Source: JANQHS01 sp965267505
GTDB taxonomy: Bacteria > Bacteroidota > Bacteroidia > Cytophagales > CCMP332
DNA: 64,000 nucleotides
Direction: 5' to 3'
Assembly (NCBI GenBank): GCA_965267505.1
Contig: OZ254081.1
Location: forward strand, 2,852,001-2,916,000
Positions 8,788 to 18,378 of the stretch are shown here, in pieces. The notes beneath the pieces are model-generated. The model had not been told where the DNA came from, made no database searches, and saw only the letters and a list, made by a program, of their open reading frames with translations. The position numbers were made by a program, and so were the translations under genes. Every line of letters begins with the position of its first letter. Within the stretch, counting starts at the first letter, position 1.

Positions 8788-10299
8788 TTGGGTTTAAAAA
8801 GTAAAACCTTTAAGAATGCAATCTCCAGTGGATTTGGCCTGGGGATTCCGATGGTCCTGAATCTTTGGGCTACGCCTATCCTGATTATTTCTTTGGGAAA
8901 GGAAGAATTTGGTCTTAGTAGTCTTTTTACTCTTCTTACTGGTTACCTTCTAATATTTGATTTCTTTCTGCCCTTTGTCCTAACTCAGCAAATCGCAGCG
9001 GGTGAAAAAGTGCAGATCAAGAAAGATGACAATCCCATATTAAATAGATCCTTTTTGTTTTTCCTTTTATTTGGGATTGGAGGAAATGCCTGCCTTCAAA
9101 TCTTTGCCTTCCCTTTAGCAACTGTCATTTTTAACATAAGTGACCAACTGGTAGATAAGGCTGTGATATGCTTCCAACTCACTGGTTGGCATATTTTGGG
9201 CAATTTTCTGGGCAACTGGGCGAGAGGAATATTGTATGGTAGAAATAACTTTGTTCTGCCTAACCTTTTGAACATACTTCAATTTGGAGTGTTTAACCTT
9301 GCAGGAGTTTGGATGGTTCAGAATGGTGGCGACATCACTGATTTTTTGGCCTTCAAGTCATTCTCGGTGATTGGGGTATCCGTGCTATTGGTTTTGGCTG
9401 TGAAGCCTGAATTCACAAAGCTAGTTTCGGAAATCAAAAATATTTTCTCCCTTTTCGGAAATATCTCTTTTTCTTTTATTCATGGATTGATTTTTAGAGT
9501 GTATGAATTTGTCTTTAGCAGACCTGAAATATTTATTGGAATAATTCTTACAACAAATGAGTTGACTGATTTTGCTGTTTGTTTTCTTATTGGGAACACA
9601 TTTTTACTTCTGATCACAAAAATTATTGAAGTGATTTTTCCTGTTCTGTCTAAACTTCATGCAGAAGAAGAGGGAGAGAAGATACGTTCAATATTATTTA
9701 GAGGAGGGAAACTAATCGTCATTTTTATTTCAGTCCTTGTCCTACCGCTATTGGTCCTTAGAGAAGCATTTTTAAAAATTTGGTTAGGAGAAGCATATTC
9801 TTTAATGATCTCTGATCTTTTTATTTTGATCATTTTAGCTTTTTCTCTGCATTCACTTTTTTTTAGGTACCTGAGTTTTTTCGAAATGTCTAGAGGGAAC
9901 TTTAAGAGACTTGCTACTTTTTATGCTTTAAAGGGGGGGAGTATATTTCTATTTGGGTTTTTTCTGATTCAAGAGTTCGGATTGATAGGAGCGGGCTGGT
10001 CCTTGCTTTTGGCTACAATTCCAGACCTTGTATATTTTTTCACGAGCTTGAGAAAAAATTTTGCAATTGATCCAGTCGTCTTGTTAATCAAGTCTTTTTC
10101 AGAACCCTTAGCTATTTCGTTGGGACTCTTTGTTCTGTTAGATTTTCTTTTTTCCGGGCAAGTTTTTGATTCCTGGCCGATCCTATTTCTTGTATTTGCG
10201 GGTATTGGTTTTGGGCATCTTTTACTTTTGCTTCTATTGAAGCAAGTGGATAGACCTTTATTAATATGGGTTAAGAACTACCTTTTTTTGAAAAGATGA
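8788..10299 (+). CDS. Polysaccharide flippase (Wzx/MOP family)
   Basis: 503 residues, about 12-14 hydrophobic helices with few charged loops. The N-terminus (KTFKNAISSGFGLGIPMVLN) is like Wzx/RfbX-type lipid-linked oligosaccharide translocases. The start is a TTG at 8788; the next in-frame ATG falls inside the first helix, so TTG is preferred. It ends in ATGA overlap with the next O-antigen polymerase-like gene, which fits a flip-and-polymerise pair. The stretch is markedly T-rich, as expected for an integral membrane protein, and need not mean foreign origin. Confidence 0.85.
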   Translation: MGLKSKTFKNAISSGFGLGIPMVLNLWATPILIISLGKEEFGLSSLFTLLTGYLLIFDFFLPFVLTQQIAAGEKVQIKKDDNPILNRSFLFFLLFGIGGNACLQIFAFPLATVIFNISDQLVDKAVICFQLTGWHILGNFLGNWARGILYGRNNFVLPNLLNILQFGVFNLAGVWMVQNGGDITDFLAFKSFSVIGVSVLLVLAVKPEFTKLVSEIKNIFSLFGNISFSFIHGLIFRVYEFVFSRPEIFIGIILTTNELTDFAVCFLIGNTFLLLITKIIEVIFPVLSKLHAEEEGEKIRSILFRGGKLIVIFISVLVLPLLVLREAFLKIWLGEAYSLMISDLFILIILAFSLHSLFFRYLSFFEMSRGNFKRLATFYALKGGSIFLFGFFLIQEFGLIGAGWSLLLATIPDLVYFFTSLRKNFAIDPVVLLIKSFSEPLAISLGLFVLLDFLFSGQVFDSWPILFLVFAGIGFGHLLLLLLLKQVDRPLLIWVKNYLFLKR

Positions 10300-11489
10300 G
10301 ACGTTTTCAATCCTCATTACTGTCTCTTGAGAATTTTCTGGTTTATCTACTTATAGGCCCCTCTATCTTCCTGTACCATTTTTTGGATAGAGCCAAATTC
10401 ATCTATTTCATACCGGCAATTTTCTTTGGTTACCTCCTTTTTTCAGGATATCTGGTAAAAGAAAAAACCAGGTTAAAACAGTTGTTTCTAGACCAAAACG
10501 TACTCTCGGGATTAGTCCTTTATATTCTGGTTGTTATTCTTTCAATTTTTTTTTCGGATAAGATATTTGACCAATCGGTAATTCTCAGAGACATTCTAAT
10601 AATAGCCTCCCCTCTAGTAGTTTTCCTTCCGAGAATGGAATTTGACATCAATCATGTTTACTACCTTTTTATTTGTTGGTTGTTTGCTTATGTAACCTGG
10701 GTTGGCGTTGAAATTCTAAATTGGAAAGGTTCCCTCAACTTCATTACGAGTAACTTTAATGAAAAAACAGAATTTCATAACGGAGTTGTTTTCGGCCTAT
10801 TCTTTTTGACCTTTCTTTTTCGAAGGAAATACCTATTAGTACTCTTCTCTTTATTCGTTATTATCCTTACCGGGAAAAGGAGTATTTTCTTAGGCCTTCT
10901 TCCCGCCCTTTTTGCCCTTCCTATAACATATTTAATGTTTAGGGAAAAACTGAATTCAATCTATTTGATGGGCTTCTTATTGCTGGCTTTTTCAGTTTTT
11001 TTTGCCATTGGTGTTCACCTGGTGGAAGTAAGTGGCTATTTTTTATCTATTGCTGATTCAGACGGGACAGCTTCAGTAGAAAAATTTCTTATGGGTAGGG
11101 ATGTCTACATTCTTGCTTTGAAATCGGAATTTTATAATTCCAGCTTGGGATCTAAAATTTTTGGCCATGGACCAGGCCAGGCGGATTCTTTTTTATGGGA
11201 GTTTGTAAAACCTGATTGGACCGATAAAGTAAAGTATGTTAACCCGCATAATGATTATTTAAAAATTCTATATGATTACGGAGTAGTGGGTGCTTTGGTA
11301 ATCTTTTTTATCATGTATGCCATGTACATAAATAGTAGAATTGGAGTTGCGATTTTCTTTTATACTCTTGGAGTTTTCTTTGTTGACAATTCTTTGATTT
11401 TCATCTACTACACTCTTACGGCCTGTGTACTGGCTAGGATGCCATCTATTTCCTCAAAGTCTCCTCGTAAATCTTTAAAAGTTGTTTAA
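10296..11489 (+). CDS. O-antigen ligase/polymerase (Wzy/WaaL-like)
   Basis: 397 residues, about 11 membrane helices with one large periplasmic loop near 240-320. The loop holds the family hallmark GHGPGQADS followed by YVNPHNDYLKILYDYGVVG, where the PHN/H-D-Y-L block is typical of O-antigen ligases and polymerases. Translationally coupled to the flippase (ATGA). Its 3' end overlaps the convergent glycosyltransferase gene by 44 bases. Whether it polymerises repeat units or ligates chains cannot be read from the sequence. Confidence 0.87.
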   Translation: MRRFQSSLLSLENFLVYLLIGPSIFLYHFLDRAKFIYFIPAIFFGYLLFSGYLVKEKTRLKQLFLDQNVLSGLVLYILVVILSIFFSDKIFDQSVILRDILIIASPLVVFLPRMEFDINHVYYLFICWLFAYVTWVGVEILNWKGSLNFITSNFNEKTEFHNGVVFGLFFLTFLFRRKYLLVLFSLFVIILTGKRSIFLGLLPALFALPITYLMFREKLNSIYLMGFLLLAFSVFFAIGVHLVEVSGYFLSIADSDGTASVEKFLMGRDVYILALKSEFYNSSLGSKIFGHGPGQADSFLWEFVKPDWTDKVKYVNPHNDYLKILYDYGVVGALVIFFIMYAMYINSRIGVAIFFYTLGVFFVDNSLIFIYYTLTACVLARMPSISSKSPRKSLKVV

Positions 11490-12621
11490 TGTTCTCCCCT
11501 TCGAAATAAACTGGGGAAAGGAATTTCTTAGCCCCTGAGCCTAATTTGGCCAATATTTCATTTTTGCCATCCAAGGCTTGGATCTTTAACTCCAGGTCAG
11601 CAGGGTTCCCTGGATTAAACAATTCTCCATTTTGTCCAGGTTTGATCAATTCTCTCATAGCCCCTTTATTACTTGCTAGAATTGGGGTTCCAACTGACAT
11701 TGCTTCAATATTGACCAAGCCAAAAGGCTCTTCAACCAGACTAGGAACCAGGGCCAATTCTGATTCAGAAATTATTTGAAGGGCTTCTGTTCTTTTCAGG
11801 TTTCCATGAATATTGATCTGGTTTTGATCTCCTTTATTTCGGATCATCTTTTGGATCAAATCCTTTTGGGGGCCATCTCCCAGAAGGTGCAATTCTGATC
11901 TCCTATCTTTTTGTAAGAAAACCTCAAGAAAAGGAACAATTCCTTTTTCTTCTGAGAAGCGGCCTGCAAAAACCCAGTTATTTTTCTTTTTTGGGGAAGG
12001 CTTTGGTTCAAATCCTTTTGGTATAAAGTGGGGTTTTATAAATGCCTTTTTCCCTTTGAATCCATGCTTTTCAAGAATCTCCAAATGAGGATTGCTTAAT
12101 GCAATAAAAGAATCGACGCAGTCAAAATATCCTCCCCTGTAAAAATTCCTTAGAAAGTAGGCTAATCCTGCTGAATCCTTAAGTGAATTTCTATAGCATG
12201 AATATTTTACAGAGGGAAGAAAGCTTGCCTTCTCCGAACATTCAAAACATTCCTTTCCGTTTCTCCACATCGAAACCTTTGGACAGATCAATCGAAAATT
12301 ATGGAGGGTCTGGACGATCGGGATCCCCAGATCATTAATCGCCCGGTATACTGAAATAGGAATTTGAATGTAAGGGTTATGAATATGAACAATATCTGGA
12401 TCAAGTTCTTTTAACTTTTCAAGTACTAAGCCTGTACTTAAGGGGTTTTTATCCAGATGGGTAAATTTTTTAATAAGGGAAAGAGTTGAATAGTCTCTAT
12501 TGGAGAAATTCAATTTGCTTACATCGACTCCTGCATTTTTTAAACCATTAAATTCAGCGTTGAACACAAAATCTTCTGCGCCTTCGTTTAAATAGGAATT
12601 ATGAAGCATTAAAACCTTCAA
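11446..12621 (-). CDS. Glycosyltransferase family 4 (GT-B fold)
   Basis: 391 residues. The N-terminal acceptor domain shows DIVHIHNPYIQIP and QTLHNFRLICP, followed by a Cys-containing insert (KECFECSEK). The C-terminal donor domain shows WVFAGRFSEEKGI, LLGDGPQKDLI and the nucleotide-sugar binding EEPFGLVNIEAMSVGTP (EX7E type). A retaining glycosyltransferase of surface-polysaccharide loci. It is transcribed against the two flanking ligase-like genes, and its 3' end overlaps one of them by 44 bases. Confidence 0.9.
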   Translation of the reverse strand: MKVLMLHNSYLNEGAEDFVFNAEFNGLKNAGVDVSKLNFSNRDYSTLSLIKKFTHLDKNPLSTGLVLEKLKELDPDIVHIHNPYIQIPISVYRAINDLGIPIVQTLHNFRLICPKVSMWRNGKECFECSEKASFLPSVKYSCYRNSLKDSAGLAYFLRNFYRGGYFDCVDSFIALSNPHLEILEKHGFKGKKAFIKPHFIPKGFEPKPSPKKKNNWVFAGRFSEEKGIVPFLEVFLQKDRRSELHLLGDGPQKDLIQKMIRNKGDQNQINIHGNLKRTEALQIISESELALVPSLVEEPFGLVNIEAMSVGTPILASNKGAMRELIKPGQNGELFNPGNPADLELKIQALDGKNEILAKLGSGAKKFLSPVYFEGENIKQLLKIYEETLRK

Positions 12622-12684
12622 AGCTTTTTTATCTCTGTTAATTTAGGTGGGTAAAATAAATCTAATACTTGGGGGTTTTCTAAT

Positions 12685-13995
12685 TTGGCTCAAAAAGAAA
12701 TGACCAGAAAAGAAAGCATATTAAAGGGAATCAAACGATGGCGTTTGGTTTTTGGTGTGCTCCTGGTAATTAGTTTTCCCTTTACGATCTCCTGGTTCCA
12801 CAATCTAAGCAGTTATGTGATCTGGGGATTTGGATTTTTGTCAATGATCCAAATTGCCCTTGAGCCAAAACGACTTCATCGGCTAAAATCAAAGGAGCTT
12901 TGGATGCTGACCGCCCTCTTCCTTTGGACCCTTATTGGAATGACCTATTCAGATAACCAAGCTGATGGTTGGCATTACATCGAAAAGCAACTTTCAATGC
13001 TGATTTTCCCTTTCTTTTTTGTTTTTGGTGGAGGATTTATCCCTAAGGAAAGAAAGGTCATACTCGATTGGTTTTTGATAGGATTAGCAGGCTGCCTGGT
13101 ATTGGCCGTTTCTGTTGCTCTTTTTAAGAATTACAGTTTGGATGGTCTAAAATACTTCCATGTGATATTCTACACCTACCACAATCTCTCTTCTAACATC
13201 GGAATAAGTGCGATCTACCTAAGCCTATATGTGGGGTTCGCATTACTTATTTTGATTGACCGCCTGGTGAATCCTGATCCTTTTAGTCAAAGTCCAAAAT
13301 ACCTTGTCACCTGTGGAATCCTCTTTTTCCTGGGTACCATGGTGCTTTTGGCTGTAAAAATGGTCTTTGCTGCATTGGTCATAACTCTTCTTATTCTTTC
13401 ATTTCTAGTAGGTAGAATAAAGTTGGGCATCATAGTCATTATTTCCTTTCTCATTTTAATCGGACTGTTTTATTCTTCCATTTCTCAGTATGGACCTATG
13501 AAGGAAAGACTGGCCATAAATGGTTTTTCCTCAGACCAGATTGATTGGTCAAAGGATCCTGAAAACAAATCATCTTATTGGAACAGCTTTAATATGAGAG
13601 CTGGCCTTTGGCTTGGGGCTCAGGAGGGCATCTTTAATAATTTCTTTTTCGGGCCGGGGACAGGTGATTCCAACGATCTTTTCATGGAGGACCTTAGAAA
13701 AATGGGATTTGAATTCGCTGTGAATAACGGATTCAATCAACATAATCAATATTTAGGGGTTTGGCATCGTAGTGGAATTGTGGGAATGATGCTGTTCTCT
13801 CTGATTTTCGGGATGGGGGCGGGGGCGTCGGTCCTCAAAAAAGACCTATTGTTTAAGCTCTTCTTATTGATGACTGCCTTATGCTTTATCACTGAGAATT
13901 ACCTCGAAGCCCAAAAAGGAGCTATTTTTTTCGGATTCTTTTTCTCTTTTTTCTTTTTTTCTCCACCTTTTCATAAACCAAAACAGGATTATTAA
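12685..13995 (+). CDS. Second O-antigen ligase-like membrane protein
   Basis: 436 residues from a TTG at 12685; an ATG at 12700 (five codons later) is equally good and gives MTRKESILKG. About 11-12 membrane helices. The large loop contains GPGTGDSNDL and NNGFNQHNQYLGVWHRSGIVG, the H-N-Q-Y-L block of the WaaL/O-antigen ligase family (Wzy_C). The sequence is clearly different from the other ligase-like protein in this locus, so the two probably do different jobs (polymerase and ligase) rather than being a recent duplication. It is followed within 45 bases by ribBA. Confidence 0.85.
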   Translation: MAQKEMTRKESILKGIKRWRLVFGVLLVISFPFTISWFHNLSSYVIWGFGFLSMIQIALEPKRLHRLKSKELWMLTALFLWTLIGMTYSDNQADGWHYIEKQLSMLIFPFFFVFGGGFIPKERKVILDWFLIGLAGCLVLAVSVALFKNYSLDGLKYFHVIFYTYHNLSSNIGISAIYLSLYVGFALLILIDRLVNPDPFSQSPKYLVTCGILFFLGTMVLLAVKMVFAALVITLLILSFLVGRIKLGIIVIISFLILIGLFYSSISQYGPMKERLAINGFSSDQIDWSKDPENKSSYWNSFNMRAGLWLGAQEGIFNNFFFGPGTGDSNDLFMEDLRKMGFEFAVNNGFNQHNQYLGVWHRSGIVGMMLFSLIFGMGAGASVLKKDLLFKLFLLMTALCFITENYLEAQKGAIFFGFFFSFFFFSPPFHKPKQDY

Positions 13996-14023
13996 TTGTT
14001 ATGGGCTTAAAACAATACTGCCC

Positions 14024-14031
14024 TAAATTTG
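14024..14031 (+). promoter_or_regulatory. Possible Bacteroidota -7 element before ribBA
   Basis: TAAATTTG fits the TAnnTTTG -7 consensus of the Bacteroidota primary sigma factor and ends six bases before the ATG at 14038. No TTTG lies at the usual distance upstream (the nearest TTG is 25 bases off), so only half of the promoter is seen. Use would give a very short leader. Confidence 0.3.
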
Positions 14032-14037
14032 CGGTCT

Positions 14038-15264
14038 ATGGCTGAAGAAAAAATTGCATTTGATTCCATTGAAGATGCCATAGAGGACATCAGGAATGGG
14101 AAGGTCGTTATCGTCGTGGATGACGAGGATCGTGAGAATGAAGGAGATTTCATTTGTGCGGCTGAGTGTATCACCCCTGAGATAATCAATTTCATGTCTA
14201 AAAATGGTAGGGGGTTAATTTGTGCCCCGATCATCGAGGAAAGGTGTGATGAGCTTGGATTGGAATTGATGGTTGGAAAGAATACTGCTCTCCATGAAAC
14301 TCCCTTTACGGTTTCTGTTGATTTATTGGGGCATGGTTGTACCACCGGTATTTCAGCAAGCGATCGCTCTAAAACAGTGAAAGCATTGGTTGAGGATTGG
14401 ACAAAACCGGAAGATCTTGGTCGTCCGGGCCATATTTTTCCATTGAAGGCAAAAAAAGGTGGGGTTCTTAGAAGGACAGGGCATACTGAGGCTGCAATTG
14501 ATCTAGCTCGTTTGGCTGGGTTTAAACCAGCGGGCGTTCTTGTGGAGATCCTCAACGAGGATGGGAGTATGGCTAGGGTTCCTGACCTTTTAGAAGTTGC
14601 GAGGAATCATAAGCTCAAACTGATTACCATAAAAGACCTGATATCATACAGGTTAGAAAAGGAGTCACTCATTAGGCATGAGATCTCTGTAAGCCTTCCT
14701 ACAAAATATGGAAACTTTGACCTTCATGCTTATAAGCAGATTAATACCGGCGATCTCCACCTAGCTCTTTCAAAGGGCGAATGGAAGGAAAAGGACCCTG
14801 TTTTGGTTAGAGTCCATTCCTCCTGTATGACTGGAGATATCTTTGAATCCCTTAGATGCGACTGCGGAAACCAATTGCATGGAGCTCTGAAAATGGTTGA
14901 AGAAAATGGGAGTGGGGTTGTTCTGTATATGAACCAGGAGGGAAGAGGAATCGGTCTATTGAATAAACTTAAGGCTTATAAGCTTCAGGAAAATGGTTTG
15001 GACACGGTTGAAGCTAATCTGGCCCTGGGATTTAAGATGGATGAACGGGACTATGGTGTTGGAGCTCAGATTTTGAGGGATCTAGGGGTACGAAAGATCA
15101 AGCTGATCTCAAATAATCCTAAGAAAAGGGCCGGGTTAATGGGGTATGGATTGGAGATCATGGATAGTATCCCCATAGAAACAGGTACCAATCCTCATAA
15201 TGAAGCCTATCTTAAGACCAAAAGGGATAAAATGGGCCATACCATCTTAAAAGGACATGCCTAG
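14038..15264 (+). CDS. ribBA: Bifunctional 3,4-dihydroxy-2-butanone-4-phosphate synthase / GTP cyclohydrolase II
   Basis: 408 residues, catalysing the first steps of both branches of riboflavin synthesis. The RibB half (1-200) has the acidic loop DDEDRENEGDF and RTGHTEAA; the RibA half (about 205-408) has the zinc ligands in SSCMTGDIFESLRCDCG and the GTP-handling NQEGRGIGL. ATG at 14038 starts MAEEKIAFDS, the normal RibB N-terminus; a TTG three codons earlier is less likely. First gene of a packed run reaching to 19085. Confidence 0.97.
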   Translation: MAEEKIAFDSIEDAIEDIRNGKVVIVVDDEDRENEGDFICAAECITPEIINFMSKNGRGLICAPIIEERCDELGLELMVGKNTALHETPFTVSVDLLGHGCTTGISASDRSKTVKALVEDWTKPEDLGRPGHIFPLKAKKGGVLRRTGHTEAAIDLARLAGFKPAGVLVEILNEDGSMARVPDLLEVARNHKLKLITIKDLISYRLEKESLIRHEISVSLPTKYGNFDLHAYKQINTGDLHLALSKGEWKEKDPVLVRVHSSCMTGDIFESLRCDCGNQLHGALKMVEENGSGVVLYMNQEGRGIGLLNKLKAYKLQENGLDTVEANLALGFKMDERDYGVGAQILRDLGVRKIKLISNNPKKRAGLMGYGLEIMDSIPIETGTNPHNEAYLKTKRDKMGHTILKGHA

Positions 15265-15913
15265 AAGACCAGGATGGATCTGCTTACTACTTTTATTTTT
15301 CTGGGTTCCTTCGATGGCCCAGGAATATTCTACAGATGTATGGCATGAAGGAAAGGTGATCCTAAGGACCGGGGATACCCTAAAAGGTGAGATCAAGTAT
15401 GACCTGGCAGAAAATCTCCTGCAGTACAAATTTGGAAATAGGATCGTGACTCTTACACCAAAAAAGACAAAGGGGTTCATTATTCATGATAAGATATTGG
15501 CAAGAAGAAGGGTGTTTATGGTTTATGGATATAACCCTTACTCAAGCTATAAACCCCTATTATACTTTGAGGTATTGGTAAAAGGAAAACTGACACTATT
15601 GGCCAGGGAATCTGTTTTTGTTGAAACACTTCCTCAGTTCGATTACTTCACCAATACCACATTTTATTCAACCAGAAGAATGGTTGATTATTCTTACTTC
15701 TTCCTTAAGAAATCAAGAAAGAAAGATGAGGAGTTTAAGATCCTTGAATACACTGAAAAAAAGAAACAACTGCTTGAAGTTATGTCAGCTCGCGAGGAGC
15801 AGATCAAGGAATATCTGAAAGAGAAAAAGGTGGCTTATGGCACCAGGGAGGGCCTGATCATGGTTGTTAATTATTTTAATTCATTACTGGATAGCACGGA
15901 AGGAAATGGCTGA
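15257..15913 (+). CDS. Secreted protein of unknown function
   Basis: 218 residues with a signal peptide (WICLLLLFFWVPSMAQ, cleavage after about 21). The first half of the mature protein has a beta-rich block, EGKVILRTGDTLKGEIKYD, of the kind that begins several small Bacteroidota envelope proteins; the second half is Lys/Glu-rich and helical (TEKKKQLLEVMSAREEQIKEY). I do not recognise a named family. It overlaps the ribBA stop by eight bases and the surE start by eight bases, so it is expressed with them. Confidence 0.8.
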   Translation: MPRRPGWICLLLLFFWVPSMAQEYSTDVWHEGKVILRTGDTLKGEIKYDLAENLLQYKFGNRIVTLTPKKTKGFIIHDKILARRRVFMVYGYNPYSSYKPLLYFEVLVKGKLTLLARESVFVETLPQFDYFTNTTFYSTRRMVDYSYFFLKKSRKKDEEFKILEYTEKKKQLLEVMSAREEQIKEYLKEKKVAYGTREGLIMVVNYFNSLLDSTEGNG

Positions 15914-16673
15914 AACACCTTTGATTCTGATTTCAAATGATGATGGCATTACCTCTAAGGGAATAAGGATCCTGGTCGAATTAATGAAGGAACTAGGAGA
16001 GGTGATCGTGGTTGCACCAAATAGCCCACAATCGGGAATGGGACATGCAATCACTATTGGTGAAACTCTAAGGGTTTATACCACTGATATCTTTCCTGGG
16101 GTGCTGGCATATGAATGTTCTGGAACCCCTGCCGATTGCATCAAGCTGGCAAAACATCACCTTTTGGAGGATAGGACGCCCGACCTGGTTGTGTCAGGAA
16201 TAAATCATGGTAGTAATACCTCCATCAATGTTCTTTATTCGGGTACCATGTCAGCAGCAATTGAGGCTGCAGTTGAGGGCTTGCCATCTATTGGTTTCTC
16301 AGTTTGTGATTATGATCATGAAGCTGAAATGGAACATTGCCGGGAAGCAATATTATCCATTTCAAAGGGTGTTCTTGAGAAGGGAATGGAAAAAGGAGTT
16401 GCATTCAATGTCAATTTTCCCAGATTCAATGGCAATCAGTTAGAAGGAATAAAAGTTTGTAGGCAAGCTAATGCCAAGTGGAAAGAGGAATTTGACGAAA
16501 GGGTAGATCCCCAGGGAAAGCCTTATTTCTGGCTCACTGGAAAATTCATTAACGATGACGATCTGGATGATACGGATGAATGGGCGATAAAAAATTACTA
16601 TGCTTCACTTGTTCCCTGCCACTATGATCTAACCTCTCATGGCCACATTGAATCAATTCGAAACTGGTTTTAA
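15906..16673 (+). CDS. surE: 5'/3'-nucleotidase SurE
   Basis: 255 residues from the ATG at 15906 (MAETPLILIS), which matches the usual SurE start; the frame is open 14 codons further up. Metal-binding SNDDG at about 9-13, then APNSPQSGMGHAIT, the substrate motif CSGTPADC, and SGINHGSNTS. SurE is a divalent-metal phosphatase acting on nucleoside monophosphates in the cytoplasm. It overlaps its neighbours on both sides (the rnhB ATG lies in the TAATG of its stop). Confidence 0.96.
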   Translation: MAETPLILISNDDGITSKGIRILVELMKELGEVIVVAPNSPQSGMGHAITIGETLRVYTTDIFPGVLAYECSGTPADCIKLAKHHLLEDRTPDLVVSGINHGSNTSINVLYSGTMSAAIEAAVEGLPSIGFSVCDYDHEAEMEHCREAILSISKGVLEKGMEKGVAFNVNFPRFNGNQLEGIKVCRQANAKWKEEFDERVDPQGKPYFWLTGKFINDDDLDDTDEWAIKNYYASLVPCHYDLTSHGHIESIRNWF

Positions 16674-17272
16674 TGCTCGAGATCCAAAAAGACCTTAACG
16701 AAATCCAGGTAGGGGTTGATGAGGCAGGAAGAGGATGCTTGGCTGGTCCAGTGGTGGCTGCCGCTGTGATCATTGGAAAAAAAAATGGAATTCCATCAGT
16801 AGACGATTCTAAGAAACTTAGACCGAAAAAAAGGCAAGAACTGTCTTTAGAAATAAAAAGCTCTTGTGAAGTTTACGCCATAGGCTTGGTTGAACCTGAA
16901 GAGATCGATGAGATCAATATTCTCAATGCTAGTTTTTTGGCGATGCACCGCGCCTTGGACCAATTGAAAGTAAAATTCGAAAGGATCCTGGTTGATGGAA
17001 ACAGATTCAATGCATATCGAAAGGTAAAGCATGACTGTATCATAAGGGGTGATGGTAAATATCAATGCATTGCTGCTGCCTCAATTCTTGCTAAGGAGCA
17101 CAGGGATTCAATCATGAGGTCCTACGATGAAGATTTTCCTGGTTATGGTTGGTCAACGAATTTCGGGTATCCTACGGTCCAACATCGGAAGGCAATAGCA
17201 GAGCTTGGGGTTACCTCTCTGCACAGAAAATCCTTTACTTTGCTGCCTTCTCAAATTAGCTTGTTTAATTGA
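16673..17272 (+). CDS. rnhB: Ribonuclease HII
   Basis: 199 residues. The signature VGVDEAGRGCLAGPVVA (about 13-30) carries the first Asp-Glu of the DEDD site; further acids lie in ILVDGN and in AKEHRD. It removes RNA from RNA/DNA hybrids and misincorporated ribonucleotides. The start codon shares a base with the surE stop (TAATG). Confidence 0.96.
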   Translation: MLEIQKDLNEIQVGVDEAGRGCLAGPVVAAAVIIGKKNGIPSVDDSKKLRPKKRQELSLEIKSSCEVYAIGLVEPEEIDEINILNASFLAMHRALDQLKVKFERILVDGNRFNAYRKVKHDCIIRGDGKYQCIAAASILAKEHRDSIMRSYDEDFPGYGWSTNFGYPTVQHRKAIAELGVTSLHRKSFTLLPSQISLFN

Positions 17273-17277
17273 TCGAT

Positions 17278-18378
17278 ATGTCTGAGAATTTGAAAACAAT
17301 CCCATTAAACGATGTGCATATTTCTCTTGGAGGAAAAATGGTTGATTTTGCAGGATACAATATGCCCGTAAGGTATTCTTCCGGTATTGAGGAGCATCTT
17401 GAAGTCAGGAAGAATGTTGGGGTTTTTGATGTCTCTCATATGGGAGAATTTATTGTGGAAGGACCAGAAGCTAAAAAGCTTGTACAATGGGTTACTAGTA
17501 ATGATGTAGGTAAACTTGCCCCGGGAAAGGTCCAGTATTCTTGTTTACCCAATAAGTCTGGCGGGATTGTTGACGACCTTCTTGTCTATTGTTATTCGGA
17601 TCAAAAGTTCCTTCTGGTTGTCAATGCCTCAAACATTGAAAAGGATTTCGCCTGGATAAATGAGAATAATTCTTTTGATTGTTCGATCAGGGATGATTCC
17701 GAAAAATATGCCTTATTGGCTGTACAGGGGCCCAACGCAACAAAAGTGATCCAAAAGATTGCAGATGTAACAATCGATGATCTGGAATACTACACTTTCA
17801 CAGAAGGCCGTATCGGCAATACTTCAAATGTCATCATTTCTGCCACAGGCTATACAGGAGCGGGTGGATTAGAGCTTTACGTTTCTGCGGAAGATGCCAA
17901 TACACTTTGGAACGATGTTTTTGAAGCCGGGGCTGAGTTTGGAATTAAACCCATAGGATTGGGAGCACGTGATACGCTTCGGCTGGAGATGGGCTATTGT
18001 TTGTATGGAAATGATATCGACGACTCTACCAGCCCCCTTGAAGCTGGATTAGGGTGGATAACTAAATTTGAAGAACCTTTTATCAATTCGGGTAATCTTC
18101 TAAGGCAAAAAGAGGAAGGAGTTGATCGTAGACTTGGAGGCTTTGTTATGATAGAGAGAGGAATCCCAAGGAAGGGTTATGAGATTTGTGATCAGGATGG
18201 GAATACTATAGGAGAGGTAACATCAGGATCACAATCGCCCATTCTTGAAAATGCTGTTGGTCTAGGGTATATCAAGAAAGGATACGGAAAGTCAGGAAAC
18301 GAGATCTATATTAAGATCAGGGAGAAGTTGATTAAAGCCGAGGTAAAGCGTCCTCCTTTTGTGCCTGCGACCTTATGA
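17278..18378 (+). CDS. gcvT: Glycine cleavage system T protein (aminomethyltransferase)
   Basis: 366 residues from the ATG at 17278 (MSENLKTIPLNDVH); an in-frame TTG at 17269 overlapping the rnhB stop is the alternative. Motifs of the family: GGKMVDFAGYNMPVRY, VFDVSHMGEF, GYTGAGGLELY and GLGARDTLRLEMGYCLYGND. It transfers the methylene group from the H-protein aminomethyl arm to tetrahydrofolate. The other glycine cleavage genes are not in this window. The stop overlaps the comB start (ATGA). Confidence 0.96.
   Translation: MSENLKTIPLNDVHISLGGKMVDFAGYNMPVRYSSGIEEHLEVRKNVGVFDVSHMGEFIVEGPEAKKLVQWVTSNDVGKLAPGKVQYSCLPNKSGGIVDDLLVYCYSDQKFLLVVNASNIEKDFAWINENNSFDCSIRDDSEKYALLAVQGPNATKVIQKIADVTIDDLEYYTFTEGRIGNTSNVIISATGYTGAGGLELYVSAEDANTLWNDVFEAGAEFGIKPIGLGARDTLRLEMGYCLYGNDIDDSTSPLEAGLGWITKFEEPFINSGNLLRQKEEGVDRRLGGFVMIERGIPRKGYEICDQDGNTIGEVTSGSQSPILENAVGLGYIKKGYGKSGNEIYIKIREKLIKAEVKRPPFVPATL

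Noticed and set aside
8788..11489. Foreign island inferred from T-rich sequence
   Set aside because: The bias is explained by many Phe/Leu/Ile codons of integral membrane proteins; no mobility gene or repeat borders the region.
14007..14555. Minus-strand open frame of 182 codons opposite ribBA
   Set aside because: Ser/Pro-rich shadow of a gene with clear catalytic motifs on the other strand.
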